Of a DNA stretch of 64,000 bases, positions 35,008-44,262 are shown piece by piece; the first letter of the stretch is position 1, and each line of letters opens with the position of its first letter. Position numbers and translations under genes: made by a program. The notes beneath the pieces are model-generated. The model saw only the letters and a program-made list of their open reading frames with translations. It had not been told where the DNA came from and searched no databases. This DNA comes from Bacillota bacterium (GTDB lineage: Bacteria; Bacillota; Clostridia; Lachnospirales; CAG-274): positions 47,302 to 111,301 of the forward strand of contig JAFYGI010000060.1 in NCBI GenBank assembly GCA_017543265.1, in the 5' to 3' direction.

Positions 35008-36014
35008 AATATATCGGTCACCGCCTTATCCCGGCCGCCGCCGTGTATATAAATTATGCCGCTGCCTGCGTATTCGCGGCGCAGGGCGAGCATGGAGGTC
35101 GTGTCGCTGTCGGACGGGCAGGCAAGGTAAAGCTTTTCTATACCGTCAAAAAGCGACTCGCCGTCGGTGATATACAGCTTTGTAAGCTGTTCGCTGCCTG
35201 CGGGGGCAAAACACAGCGTATATTGATGCCCCGCCTTTGAAAGCGCGGTGCCGATGCTGTATACCGTATCTATGATACTGTCTATTGCGGGCAGATAAAG
35301 CTCCGCAAGCAGTATGGCCATTTCCTCGTTGTTGTCGGAGTATTCCTTAACAAGCAGGCTGTCATATTTTGTGCTTAGCTTCCAATGTATATTGCGCAGC
35401 TTGTCGCCGGGGATATAGTCTCTTATGCCGTCGGGCTGCGTGCCGTTTATATTTTTGGCAAGCACGAGGCTGTCCTCGCTGTAAAGCTCGCTTGATGCAA
35501 GCTTAACACCGTCCTGTGTTATACGGGGCGTAACGTAAAAGCAGCAGGCCGCATCGCACGGCACCTTGAATTCAAACATATTAAGCAGGTCACGCACAAA
35601 AATACCCTGTGTTTTTACCGTTACTATGCCGTTTTTTACGGGAGTCACGGGCAGCGCCGTGCGGTACTCGCCAAGTGCGGGGATACAAAGGTACATGGTG
35701 TTTTTTTGCGTGTTGGGGTAGTATTTGTTTTCCGTGCAAAATTCTATCCTGCATGATACAAAGGGGATAAATGTCGGGTTTTTAAAAACAAGCTCCACCT
35801 GTGCCTGCGAGTCTTTGTCCGCCCACAGCGCCTTTGGCAGCAGTTTGAGTGTAATGCGCCGTGATGCAAGCTTTGACAGCGCTGCGCTGATAAGCGGAAA
35901 CAGTATAAATATCAAAAGCAGTATCAGCAAAAAACGGCTGTGCAGAAAATACATAAGAAAGCCGAATATGCCGACAAGCAAAAAATAATACAAAAAGTTG
36001 TTAAATCGTTCCAT
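35004..36014 (-). CDS. DUF58 domain protein
   Basis: A 336-aa membrane-associated protein. Two hydrophobic helices occupy about residues 6-45. The conserved DUF58 core includes GTQPDGIRDYIPGDKLRNIHWKL, followed by YDSLLVKEYSD. DUF58 proteins show a vWA-like fold and are partners of MoxR chaperones. Position between moxR and the transglutaminase gene, with 11 bp and an overlap respectively, indicates one operon. No enzyme activity is established for this family. Confidence 0.93.
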   Translation of the reverse strand: MERFNNFLYYFLLVGIFGFLMYFLHSRFLLILLLIFILFPLISAALSKLASRRITLKLLPKALWADKDSQAQVELVFKNPTFIPFVSCRIEFCTENKYYPNTQKNTMYLCIPALGEYRTALPVTPVKNGIVTVKTQGIFVRDLLNMFEFKVPCDAACCFYVTPRITQDGVKLASSELYSEDSLVLAKNINGTQPDGIRDYIPGDKLRNIHWKLSTKYDSLLVKEYSDNNEEMAILLAELYLPAIDSIIDTVYSIGTALSKAGHQYTLCFAPAGSEQLTKLYITDGESLFDGIEKLYLACPSDSDTTSMLALRREYAGSGIIYIHGGGRDKAVTDIL

Positions 36015-36025
36015 TTTATGCTCCG

Positions 36026-36958
36026 TTATTTTTTGGCAAGCTTGGGCATGGGTACACCGTCGATTATAGCCTTAAGTGCCGTTTTTGCGGTCAGGCCGTT
36101 GGCGGCGGCCTGCGGGCTGAGCTCTACGCGGTGTGCGCAGACTATGCCGTATATATCTATTATATCCTGCGGTATAACGTAGGAGCGGCGGCTTAAAAAT
36201 GCCTTGGCCTTTGCGACCTTGAGCATTGCTATAGAGCCGCGGGGACTGATGCCCATATTGAAGTTTTCGCTTGTCCTCGAGCGGTTTGCTATCTCAACGA
36301 TGTAGCTGTATATGCTCTCGTCCACATACTGTTCCTCAACGGCCTGCTGTATTTTAAGCAGTATGGGCGCATTGAGCTTTTCCTCCAGTATGTCCATTTT
36401 ATTTTTGCGGTTGCCCTTTAAAATTGCAATTTCGCTGGGGCTGTCGGGATAGCCCATGGAGATACACATCAAAAATCTGTCCATCTGGCTTTGGGGCAGC
36501 TTTTGCGTACCCGACGAGCCGAAAGGATTTTGTGTCGCAATAACGACAAAGGGCATGGGCAGGACGTGGGTCTCGCCGTCCACCGTGACCTTGCCTTCCT
36601 CCATGACTTCAAGCAGGGCGGACTGGGTCTTGGGCGAGGTACGGTTTATCTCGTCCGCAAGAAAAAGGTTGCACATAACGCCGCCGGGACGGAATTCAAA
36701 GCTGCCCGTCTGGCTGTTGTACATGGAAAAGCCTGTAACATCGCTGGGCATAACATCGGGCGTAAACTGCATACGCTTGTAGCTTAAGCCCATTACGCGC
36801 GAAAATGCCATTGCAAGCGTGGTTTTGCCCACACCGGGGATGTCCTCCAAAAGAACATGGCCGTTGCTTAATATTGCAAGCATGACCTGCTCTATAATAT
36901 CGTCCTTGCCCTTGATGACCTTTTTTATCTCGTCTGTTGCAGAAAATATTCTTTCCAT
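36026..36958 (-). CDS. MoxR-family AAA+ ATPase
   Basis: AAA+ chaperone ATPase of 310 aa. Walker A is GVGKTT at residues 42-47 and Walker B is LFLADEINRTSPKTQSALLE (about 100-119). The sensor and lid regions include VIATQNPFGSSGTQKLPQSQ and FNMGISPRGSIAMLKVAKAK. It is thought to help mature or activate the DUF58 and transglutaminase partners. It starts 15 bp after the histidine kinase stop, so the kinase may be part of the same transcript. Confidence 0.95.
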   Translation of the reverse strand: MERIFSATDEIKKVIKGKDDIIEQVMLAILSNGHVLLEDIPGVGKTTLAMAFSRVMGLSYKRMQFTPDVMPSDVTGFSMYNSQTGSFEFRPGGVMCNLFLADEINRTSPKTQSALLEVMEEGKVTVDGETHVLPMPFVVIATQNPFGSSGTQKLPQSQMDRFLMCISMGYPDSPSEIAILKGNRKNKMDILEEKLNAPILLKIQQAVEEQYVDESIYSYIVEIANRSRTSENFNMGISPRGSIAMLKVAKAKAFLSRRSYVIPQDIIDIYGIVCAHRVELSPQAAANGLTAKTALKAIIDGVPMPKLAKK

Positions 36959-36973
36959 TCGGTTGCTCCTTGT

Positions 36974-39900
36974 TTAGTTATTTTTCAGCTGCTGTGCATA
37001 TTCCTTTATTTTGTCGTAATCGTACTCAAAGGATGCAAGCTTTATGTTTTCAAGCAGCTTCATTATATTGTCGGGGTAGTTATAGCCCGTTATCTTGTCA
37101 TAGATATTTTCAATTTTTATCATATCCATGTCCGTGCAGGCGCGGATTATCTCATCCACATAAATCGCGGCGACCATAGGGCTGTAGCCCTTGCTGCTGT
37201 TTTTCTGGCCGTGATACTCGTTTATGTACTCCTTGGCCGTTTGTATCGTCAGGTCAAGCAGCTGCAAAAACTGCTCCAGCTTTATCTCGACCGCAAGCTC
37301 GTCGCCCGCCTTGCCGAGTGCCTCCATTTCCGCCGCCATTTCGTTAAGCTGATATGCGCCGACATTTGCGCTGCTGCCCTTTATGGCGTGGAAGTTGATG
37401 GTGTTTTTTTCTATACTGGTCTCGGAAATAAGCTGTGAATAGCGTTTTTCCATATCCTGTACATAAATGGTCAGTATATCCACATAGGATTTTTTGTTGC
37501 TGCCCAGCTGACGCAGACCCGCCTCCGTATCTATTATCATATTGTCCTGTACGGGAGCAAGACTTTCGTTTTCGGCAGGCTCTGACATTTTGTAGATATC
37601 CTTTATCTTGTTTTGCAGGAACTTGTGCAAAAGCACGTCCATCTTGGTAAGGTCGATGGGCTTTGAAAGGAATTCGTCAAAGCCAAGACCCTGGAAGCGC
37701 TCCTTGTCACCGCGGCCCGCAAGCGCCGTAAGCGCAATGATGGGAAGGTTTTTGTAATAGTCGCCCTCCATTTCTCTTATGCGGCGTGTGGCCTCGATAC
37801 CGTCCATAACGGGCATCATATTGTCCATAAATACGATGTCGTAACGGTTCTGCTTGACCATTTCCACGGCCTGCGCACCGTCCACGGCGGTATCTATGGT
37901 TATGTTGTATTCGGCAAGTATGCCCTTTGCAACGGCCATGTTTGTTATATTGTCGTCAACAAGCAGGGCGCGTGCATCGGCGATGCTTACGATCTCGCCC
38001 GTGTCGAAGCCGGAGTAGCGGTCGAAATACTTTATTTCGCCGTTGAGCGCATCCGCTATCTGCAGGCCGTAAAGGTTGAGCATAAGCTTTTTGACATGGG
38101 AGCCGTCGTCTATTTCCTCGTTCATTTCGGTAAGCATTATACAAACGGGTGAAAGCCCCAGACTGCCCAGTATCCTGCCGACCTCGTTTTTCCACTTGCT
38201 GCGGAAGAAAACGTGTGTCAGATCCTTGAACAGCGAGCGGTTGGTATGGCTGTTTATAATGCTGTATTTTACATGAAGCATTTCAAGCATAACGCCCAGA
38301 TGCTCCGCAAGGGTAATGTCCTGCTCGTAAATGCCGATATAAAGCCCCTCGTCGGGTACGGCGGCAACGGGAGAGTAGTTGTCCACCGCATTTTTTACCT
38401 TTACGGTAAAGGTAGAGCCCTTGCCCGGCGTACTTTCCAGCTCGATGCTGCCGTCCATCTGGAGGGCAAGATTTTTACTGATGTAAAGACCGAGACCCGT
38501 GCCGTGGTTTTTGGCCAGATTGGAGCTGCCCTGTGAAAACTCCTCAAACAGCTTTTTGCGCTCCTCGGCGCTGATACCTATACCCGTGTCCATTACGCGG
38601 AATGTAAGGTTTGTTTTTCCGTCGCTGATAAAATCCCAGTCTATCGAAAGTATGATATATCCGTGCTGCGTGAATTTTACCGCGTTTCCGAGCAGGTTTA
38701 CAAGTATCTGCTTTATACGCACCTCGTCGCCTATAAGACGCTTGGGCACAGCGGGATTTATATTTACCAGCAGGCGGACATCCTTGCTTTTTATACGGAA
38801 GCTGACAAGACTTATTACCTCGGCAACAAGGCCGGGAAGGTCATATTCGTCATTGATGATCTGGAAGCTTCCCGATTCCATTTTGGAGTAGTCCAGAATG
38901 TCGTTTATTATGGCAAGAAGACCCGTGCCCGCGTTATGTATGGACACAACGTCATTTCTTGCGGCACCGTGCACATTTCGGCGCAGAAGAATTTCGCTCA
39001 TGCCTATTATGGCGTTAAGCGGCGTTCTGATCTCGTGGCTCATATTTGTAAGAAAGGCACTTCTTGTTTTAAGTGCGCGTTCAAGCTCCAGACTGTTTCT
39101 GTAGCTGCGCATAAAGAAATAAATGAACAGTATGAATATAAGCACGATCACGCCGTACTGTATGGAGTTAAAGATGTAAAGGTTTTTGTACAGCATACTG
39201 CGGCTGGCGTAAAGTACGATATTCCAGCTGCCGATAAAGCTTCTGTAATAGCCCGTGCATCTTTGGCCGTTTATTTTAAGCGATACCTTTCCCGCAGGGT
39301 CTGCGGCCATTGCCTTAAAAAGCTTTCGTCCGCTGTCGCTTTGCGAAAAGCTGTCGTAATTTATGCTGCTTGAGGTAGAGTAGAGCAGCTTGTTGCCGCT
39401 GTCTATTATAAGCGCATCAAATACGCCGTTAAGGCTGTCTATCTTGTTTACATAGCGCACGATAAGATTTGCATCAAGCATCATTGATGCGAATACATCC
39501 TTGTCGCTGTCATAAAGGGATATAACGATATAGCTGTCGGATACCGAGCCGTTTGACTCGATAAAAGTGTTTATTATATCGGGATTGTTGTGTGCAAGCT
39601 CGTATGCGTGGCTTGACTGCTTGGGCTTAACATTGCTGCTTTTGTACACAAGGCCGTCATACTCAGCATATATGCCCTCGTAGTAGCCAAGAAAGACTGC
39701 GGACATTTTCTGGGAGTATTCCTCAATGTCGTACATTTTGTCCTCGACGGGCTTTGCCGTGCCGAGCCTGTCGCATATCATGCGTATATAAAGCTGACAT
39801 TCGGTTATCCTGTCCTGTACGTTCTGCCCCGTCTTTTCAAGCGTTGTTTCGGCGGCGGCATCAATGTTTTTGTTAAGTATATTTGTAGTGCCGATATAGC

Positions 39901-40009
39901 TGAATATAATAATTATATTAAGCATTATCATGATAACTATTACGGCAATATATAGTTTTTTGTTTTCGTTAAAGCGTTCCTTGAAATTTGCCCTGTTTAT
40001 TGAAAACAT
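36974..40009 (-). CDS. Hybrid sensor histidine kinase with REC and HPt domains
   Basis: A 1,011-aa phosphorelay kinase of the BarA/EvgS type. TM1 lies at about 18-38; an outside sensor region (Cache-like) spans about 40-280; TM2 is at about 285-303. HisKA has NMSHEIRTPLNAIIGMSEIL, with the phosphoryl His near 325. HATPase_c has DTGIGISAEERKKLFEEFSQ and GTGLGLYISKN. A degenerate receiver-like segment (about 555-660) is followed by a full receiver, DIVFMDNMMPVMDGIEATRR with Asp near 726, and an HPt with NFHAIKGSSANVGAYQ, His near 873. No separate DNA-binding regulator follows it, so the output partner is unknown. The MoxR operon lies directly downstream. Confidence 0.95.
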   Translation of the reverse strand: MFSINRANFKERFNENKKLYIAVIVIMIMLNIIIIFSYIGTTNILNKNIDAAAETTLEKTGQNVQDRITECQLYIRMICDRLGTAKPVEDKMYDIEEYSQKMSAVFLGYYEGIYAEYDGLVYKSSNVKPKQSSHAYELAHNNPDIINTFIESNGSVSDSYIVISLYDSDKDVFASMMLDANLIVRYVNKIDSLNGVFDALIIDSGNKLLYSTSSSINYDSFSQSDSGRKLFKAMAADPAGKVSLKINGQRCTGYYRSFIGSWNIVLYASRSMLYKNLYIFNSIQYGVIVLIFILFIYFFMRSYRNSLELERALKTRSAFLTNMSHEIRTPLNAIIGMSEILLRRNVHGAARNDVVSIHNAGTGLLAIINDILDYSKMESGSFQIINDEYDLPGLVAEVISLVSFRIKSKDVRLLVNINPAVPKRLIGDEVRIKQILVNLLGNAVKFTQHGYIILSIDWDFISDGKTNLTFRVMDTGIGISAEERKKLFEEFSQGSSNLAKNHGTGLGLYISKNLALQMDGSIELESTPGKGSTFTVKVKNAVDNYSPVAAVPDEGLYIGIYEQDITLAEHLGVMLEMLHVKYSIINSHTNRSLFKDLTHVFFRSKWKNEVGRILGSLGLSPVCIMLTEMNEEIDDGSHVKKLMLNLYGLQIADALNGEIKYFDRYSGFDTGEIVSIADARALLVDDNITNMAVAKGILAEYNITIDTAVDGAQAVEMVKQNRYDIVFMDNMMPVMDGIEATRRIREMEGDYYKNLPIIALTALAGRGDKERFQGLGFDEFLSKPIDLTKMDVLLHKFLQNKIKDIYKMSEPAENESLAPVQDNMIIDTEAGLRQLGSNKKSYVDILTIYVQDMEKRYSQLISETSIEKNTINFHAIKGSSANVGAYQLNEMAAEMEALGKAGDELAVEIKLEQFLQLLDLTIQTAKEYINEYHGQKNSSKGYSPMVAAIYVDEIIRACTDMDMIKIENIYDKITGYNYPDNIMKLLENIKLASFEYDYDKIKEYAQQLKNN

Positions 40010-40072
40010 ACAGCCACCTCCCTCGGGGACATTTGTAAATACTTAAAGCGATAATACACTATCATTATATCG

Positions 40073-40101
40073 ATTATACCATAAATCGGCATTGTAAACA
40101 A
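40073..40101 (-). promoter_or_regulatory. Promoter of the histidine kinase-MoxR operon
   Basis: Minus strand: TTGTTT (40,101-40,096), 17 bp, TATAAT (40,078-40,073). A GGAGGTGG ribosome site follows just before the start. Confidence 0.7.
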
Positions 40102-40106
40102 GAAAA

Positions 40107-40136
40107 AAAGACAGATATTTTGCAACATCTGTCTTT
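40107..40136 (-). terminator. Terminator of the NUDIX-acidic protein operon
   Basis: AAAGACAGAT pairs with ATCTGTCTTT over 10 bp; on the minus strand it is followed by a T-rich run. Confidence 0.85.
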
Positions 40137-40153
40137 GAAAGCCATATCGTTTA

Positions 40154-40456
40154 TTATGCCATTTCCTCTGCGTCCTGCTCGAAGCTTAATGTGTGGTAAG
40201 TTTCGTCGGTGTCGTCATCGTCATAGTCGCTGTAGTCTGCATAATCAAACTCGTCATAATCGTCATAGTCGTCGTAATCGTCATAAAGGTCGTCAAGCTC
40301 GTCAAACTTGTTTTTAAGCTTGATAATAATTGCGATAACGGCTATAACAGCCAGTATCAGCGCAATAGATGCAATAATGACAGTCTTTGTGTTGTCTTTT
40401 TTCTCAAGGCGCTTTAAGGAAGTTTTGATCTCGTCCAATAAATAATCTGCTTTCAT
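40154..40456 (-). CDS. Small single-TM protein with Asp/Tyr-rich acidic tail
   Basis: A 100-aa protein. A short charged N-terminus (DEIKTSLKRLEKKDNTK) precedes a TM helix, VIIASIALILAVIAVIAIII. A highly acidic low-complexity stretch of DDYDDYDDYDEFDYADYSDY type follows. I do not recognise a family. The start at 40,456 is preferred because GGAGGT lies upstream. The gene sits 25 bp after the NUDIX gene, so the two probably share a transcript. The tail may bind cations or a basic partner; this is inference. Confidence 0.75.
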   Translation of the reverse strand: MKADYLLDEIKTSLKRLEKKDNTKTVIIASIALILAVIAVIAIIIKLKNKFDELDDLYDDYDDYDDYDEFDYADYSDYDDDDTDETYHTLSFEQDAEEMA

Positions 40457-40481
40457 AAAAACATACCTCCGTGTTTGAATG

Positions 40482-40925
40482 TTATTGTCTGTACTTGTAA
40501 GTTTTGTTTCTGTATTCATTGTATTCCGCATAGGCGCGGCGCATCATCTGCTTTTCGTCATGAAACTTCAGCAGGTAGAATGCTTCGTGCTGCTTGTAGA
40601 ACCCTGCATCGGCAAAATATTCTTCCGCCTGCGGCTTGCAGTAGAAAGAGTCGGCAGTCATAAGATACCAGTGTACGGTCTTGTTCACAATATCGTTGCT
40701 GCCCCTGAAAGTATATTGTGTTTTGCCGATATATTTTATTATTTCGGCATCAACGTCAGTTTCCTCCTTTACCTCCCTCAGGGCTGTTTGTTTAAAGGTC
40801 TCGCCGCTTTCGACCGTGCCCTTTGGCATTACCCAGCCCATATATCTGCCGTTTTGGTTTTTATAAAGCAGCAGAACCTTGCCTTTGTGGATCACAACGC
40901 CGCCGCAGCTGACAGCTTCTATCAT
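40482..40925 (-). CDS. NUDIX hydrolase
   Basis: Hydrolase of nucleoside diphosphate-linked compounds (147 aa). The Nudix box is seen as GTVESGETFKQTALREVKEE followed by TD (Gx5Ex7REVxEE). The N-terminus SCGGVVIHKGKVLLLYKNQN and WVMPKGTV are typical of the diadenosine tetraphosphate/MutT-like subgroup. The substrate cannot be told from sequence alone. Own promoter; the acidic membrane protein gene follows. Confidence 0.93.
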   Translation of the reverse strand: MIEAVSCGGVVIHKGKVLLLYKNQNGRYMGWVMPKGTVESGETFKQTALREVKEETDVDAEIIKYIGKTQYTFRGSNDIVNKTVHWYLMTADSFYCKPQAEEYFADAGFYKQHEAFYLLKFHDEKQMMRRAYAEYNEYRNKTYKYRQ

Positions 40926-40983
40926 CTTGATCCCCTCGATTCTGCCCCGGGCGCATAACAGCCCGCGTGATATTATTGAATAT

Positions 40984-41012
40984 ATTATACACTATTGCGG
41001 TAGATTATTCAA
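40984..41012 (-). promoter_or_regulatory. Promoter of the NUDIX operon
   Basis: Minus strand: TTGAAT (41,012-41,007), 17 bp, TATAAT (40,989-40,984). Confidence 0.7.
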
Positions 41013-41080
41013 TATCCAAATAAAATTATGTTGGTTTTAGACAAAAATGAACGGTAATATTTGTTGAAACTGACAAGAAA

Positions 41081-42067
41081 TTATCTTGTTTTACTGCCTG
41101 CACACATTACGCGTATGTCGCTGCCGTAAAGGTTAAATACGGTGTAATGCTGTATAAAGCGCGAGCCTATGCGGTCACCGTAGTTTTCAAGCAGGTTTTT
41201 AAGGCTTTGGTTGGTGGTTATTATAGTGGAGCCGCCTTGCCTTATCCTTTGGTTGATAATATCCAGAAGATATTTGTTTGTTATATTTGAGCCTATCTCG
41301 ACACCGAGATCGTCTATCACCAGCACATCGCATTGCAGCGCCATGGTGTAGGCATCGCTGTCCGAGCGGCCGAAGTGACGGTCGGAAATGTCGTTGAACA
41401 GGCTGAACGCGCTGGTATAATACAGCGACAGACCCTTGTCAAGAAGCGCCTTTGCCGCACAGTTGCACATAAAGGTCTTGCCCGTGCCCGTCTGTCCTGT
41501 AAGTATCATGCTGCACGGCTTTTCCCTGCTTTGCTCCGCCGCCATTTGTTTTATCTTTTTTGCGATCTTAAGTGCATTTTCGCGCGGGGAGGGCAAATTG
41601 CCAACAGCCGTATCCGAATACACGTTTGCGTTAAATGTATCAAAGTTTTCCGCCCTTAAAATGTCGGCCATGCCCGATAAAATATAATTCTGCGTTATGA
41701 TGCGGTTGTAAAAGCAGGCGCATTTGCGCGTGCCGTCCACGCCCGTATCCTTGCAGACGGGGCAGGTGTAAATGGGGCAAAGATAGTCGGCGGGGTAGCC
41801 GTTTTCGGTGAGCAGCGCTGTTTTTTCGTCGTTAAGGCGGCTTATGGCGGCCTTGTATTCGTCAAGCCTTTGCTTCATGCTGTCCCCGCCGCCTTGGGTC
41901 AGGGCAAGTCTGGCCATATCTATACTGCTTTTGCTGAATGTATCGTCAATTTCCTGTATGCGCGGTATTTTTTCGTATACCTCGCGCCGCCTTGCATCGG
42001 CTGTTTCGGCGTTTTGCAGTCTGTCCTTTTCATACATCCGTCCGACTGCGCTGTATATATCGTCCAT
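41081..42067 (-). CDS. dnaI: DnaC/DnaI-type helicase loader ATPase
   Basis: Helicase loader of the primosome (328 aa). A zinc-binding region has CPIYTCPVCKDTGVDGTRKC (four Cys). The AAA+ core holds GQTGTGKTFMCNCAAKALL (Walker A), CDVLVIDDLGVE (Walker B), then STIITTNQSLKNLLENYGDR (sensor 1) and SRFIQH. These fit the DnaI/DnaC group rather than IstB of transposons, and the DnaD gene just upstream supports this. It loads the DnaB-type helicase at replication origins or restart sites. Confidence 0.88.
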   Translation of the reverse strand: MDDIYSAVGRMYEKDRLQNAETADARRREVYEKIPRIQEIDDTFSKSSIDMARLALTQGGGDSMKQRLDEYKAAISRLNDEKTALLTENGYPADYLCPIYTCPVCKDTGVDGTRKCACFYNRIITQNYILSGMADILRAENFDTFNANVYSDTAVGNLPSPRENALKIAKKIKQMAAEQSREKPCSMILTGQTGTGKTFMCNCAAKALLDKGLSLYYTSAFSLFNDISDRHFGRSDSDAYTMALQCDVLVIDDLGVEIGSNITNKYLLDIINQRIRQGGSTIITTNQSLKNLLENYGDRIGSRFIQHYTVFNLYGSDIRVMCAGSKTR

Positions 42068-42129
42068 ATCGTTCTCCTGTTGTCAATGATATTTATGCTT
42101 TGCTGATACTGCATACCCGCAGGCCTTTG

Positions 42130-43164
42130 TTAAACGTCATCAAGCCCGCTGTTTATTATAGAGTCGAGCAGGTCGCTGTCGTAGCTGCGCTGGTCGTAAT
42201 TGGTAAAGCCGTCCGCCGTTTTTTTGTCGCCGTGTTGCCTTGCAGCCTTGTTCTGCGCGGCCTTGCGGGCGTATTCCTCGTCAAGCTGCTTTACCTGTCC
42301 CATGCTTTCTATACCTGCGTTGTGCCAGTCGTTAAGTATTTTGTTGGTGTAGGCAAAGCTTACCTTGCCCGTGTTTTGTATCGTGCGCGAGCAGGCTTCC
42401 TTTACAAGTTCAAGCGGCATATTCAGCTTTTTTATCCAGCTTGACATATAGCTTTGCTCCTTTTCGTCGGGGGAACGGTCCGTTATGCCGTAATACCGCA
42501 TTATCTTGCGGTACTGCACGATATAAAGGTCAAGATAATCTTCCGCCGCATCCTGGTCGCAAATGCCCTTGTCGGCCCAGTCTATAGCGACCTTTTCCAT
42601 ATATCTCATACCCTTGCCGTTGTTGCTGCAGTAGCTTAAAAGTACATATATGACCTCTATAGGCAGGCCGAGCCAGTCGTAAAAGCTAACGATGGTGCTT
42701 ATGTCATTTGCGCTGAGCGGCTTTTTAAGCAGACCCTCGGCTGTGGATAAAAGCTCGCCTATCTGTTTGTCGTGGCCGCGTATGCGGTTTATCTCTGCGG
42801 GGTCGTATACGGGCTTGTTTTCGCGCCTGAGCTTGGGATGCTCGACTATCTTTTGAAGGTCGGGCTTTATAAGCCTGCTGTCGGGCGTTAAAAATTCAAG
42901 TTCAAGCTCCGCCTGTGATTGATTTTGCTTTAATAAGCCCGCATTTTCCCAGTAATTCCATATTTTTGTCACCTCCGACTCCATTATGCGGAAGTGCTCG
43001 GCTATCTGCTCGTTTGTTATGCTTTCGCCCGCAATGGCCTTTTTAAGCGCATAAATATATACAAGCGAATACACCGGATAGTTGGGCATCGTCATATATT
43101 CTTCTATAAAAATATTGCTTACGGGCGTTACGGCCCAGTTAAGCTTAAAATTGATACTGCTCAT
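42130..43164 (-). CDS. dnaD: DnaD-domain replication initiation protein
   Basis: Primosome protein (344 aa) with an N-terminal winged helix (ITNEQIAEHFRIMESEVTKI, WNYWENAGLLK). A DnaB_2/DnaD helical domain follows: ANDISTIVSFYDWLGLPIEV, then the VEKVAIDW-like MEKVAIDWADKGI. A second DnaD-type module contains YRKIMRYYGI and the YAYTNKIL-like AYTNKILNDWHNAGI. With DnaI it recruits replicative helicase. The ATG overlaps the tsaD stop (TAATG), so they are coupled. The symbol is by domain and context. Confidence 0.87.
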   Translation of the reverse strand: MSSINFKLNWAVTPVSNIFIEEYMTMPNYPVYSLVYIYALKKAIAGESITNEQIAEHFRIMESEVTKIWNYWENAGLLKQNQSQAELELEFLTPDSRLIKPDLQKIVEHPKLRRENKPVYDPAEINRIRGHDKQIGELLSTAEGLLKKPLSANDISTIVSFYDWLGLPIEVIYVLLSYCSNNGKGMRYMEKVAIDWADKGICDQDAAEDYLDLYIVQYRKIMRYYGITDRSPDEKEQSYMSSWIKKLNMPLELVKEACSRTIQNTGKVSFAYTNKILNDWHNAGIESMGQVKQLDEEYARKAAQNKAARQHGDKKTADGFTNYDQRSYDSDLLDSIINSGLDDV

Positions 43165-44195
43165 TACATTCTTTCTCCTAATTTAAGGCCGGGGTATGCG
43201 TTAAGGCTCATATCGGCGGTATTGCCGTTTATAAACTCGTAATAGCCCGCACAGCCTATCATTGCGGCATTGTCGGTGCATAATACGGGCTTGGGCACGC
43301 AAAAACGCAGACCGTTTTTGTCACATGCCGCCTGCATGGCCGCCCTTAAATGCCTGTTTGCGGAAACACCGCCCGCAAGCGCAAGTATAGGGCTGTTATA
43401 CTCCTTGCACGCCCGTATCGCCTTATCCGTAAGCACCTCTATAACAGCCTGCTGGAAGGAGGCCGCAATATCGGCGGCGATTATCTCTTCGTTTTTCATT
43501 TTTGCCTTGTTTACATAGTTGAGTACGGCGGATTTCAGGCCGCTGAAGCTGAAATCGTAGCTGCCCTCTTCAAGTGTGGCACGGGGGAAAACAACGGCGT
43601 TCGGGTCGCCCTCGTCGGAAAGCTTGTCTATCTGCGGGCCGCCGGGATAGGTAAGGCCTATGACCCTTGCCACCTTGTCGTAGGCTTCTCCCGCTGCATC
43701 GTCGCGTGTCCTGCCCAATATGTCAAAATCTTTGTAGCTTTTTATGTTTACAAGATGTGTGTGGCCGCCGCTTACCACCATACAGACAAAGGGCGGTTCA
43801 AGATCGGGGTATTCTATGTAGTTTGCCGCGATATGACCCTCTATGTGGTGTACGGGGATAAGGGGCTTTTTCAATGCAAATGCAAGTGCCTTTGCGTGTG
43901 AAAGCCCCACCAGCAGCGCACCCACAAGCCCGGGGCCGTAGGTCACGGCGACGGCATCTATGCCGTCAAAGCCGACACCCGCTTCCTCCATTGCGTGGGA
44001 AACTACACCGTCTATCTTCATTATGTGCTGGCGGCTTGCTATTTCGGGCACAACACCGCCAAAAAGCTTGTGTGTCGCTATCTGTGTATATATCGTGTTT
44101 GACAATACCTGCCTGCCGTTTCTCACAACGGCCGCCGAGGTCTCGTCGCAGGATGTTTCTATCGCAAGTATCGTTATATCTTTGGTATCACTCAT
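43164..44195 (-). CDS. tsaD: tRNA N6-adenosine threonylcarbamoyltransferase
   Basis: Essential enzyme that transfers threonylcarbamoyl to A37 of ANN-decoding tRNAs (343 aa; Kae1/TsaD fold). Visible motifs include [16 protein letters not shown], the metal-site [30 protein letters not shown] and [21 protein letters not shown] lies six nucleotides before ATG 44,195; the earlier GTG overlaps that site. tsaB/tsaE are not nearby. Its own promoter drives tsaD-dnaD-dnaI. Confidence 0.96.
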   Translation of the reverse strand: MSDTKDITILAIETSCDETSAAVVRNGRQVLSNTIYTQIATHKLFGGVVPEIASRQHIMKIDGVVSHAMEEAGVGFDGIDAVAVTYGPGLVGALLVGLSHAKALAFALKKPLIPVHHIEGHIAANYIEYPDLEPPFVCMVVSGGHTHLVNIKSYKDFDILGRTRDDAAGEAYDKVARVIGLTYPGGPQIDKLSDEGDPNAVVFPRATLEEGSYDFSFSGLKSAVLNYVNKAKMKNEEIIAADIAASFQQAVIEVLTDKAIRACKEYNSPILALAGGVSANRHLRAAMQAACDKNGLRFCVPKPVLCTDNAAMIGCAGYYEFINGNTADMSLNAYPGLKLGERM

Positions 44196-44227
44196 TTTTT
44201 TCACCTGTTTTTATTTTTGCTTATAGT

Positions 44228-44256
44228 ATTGTACCATAACTAAAATAAAAATGCAA
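44228..44256 (-). promoter_or_regulatory. Promoter of tsaD-dnaD-dnaI
   Basis: Minus strand: TTGCAT (44,256-44,251), 17 bp, TACAAT (44,233-44,228). Confidence 0.7.
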
Positions 44257-44262
44257 TAAATA

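Noticed and set aside
41081..42067. IstB-type transposition helper
   Set aside because: The zinc-binding N-terminus and the neighbouring DnaD gene point to the DnaI/DnaC helicase loader; no IstA transposase is present.
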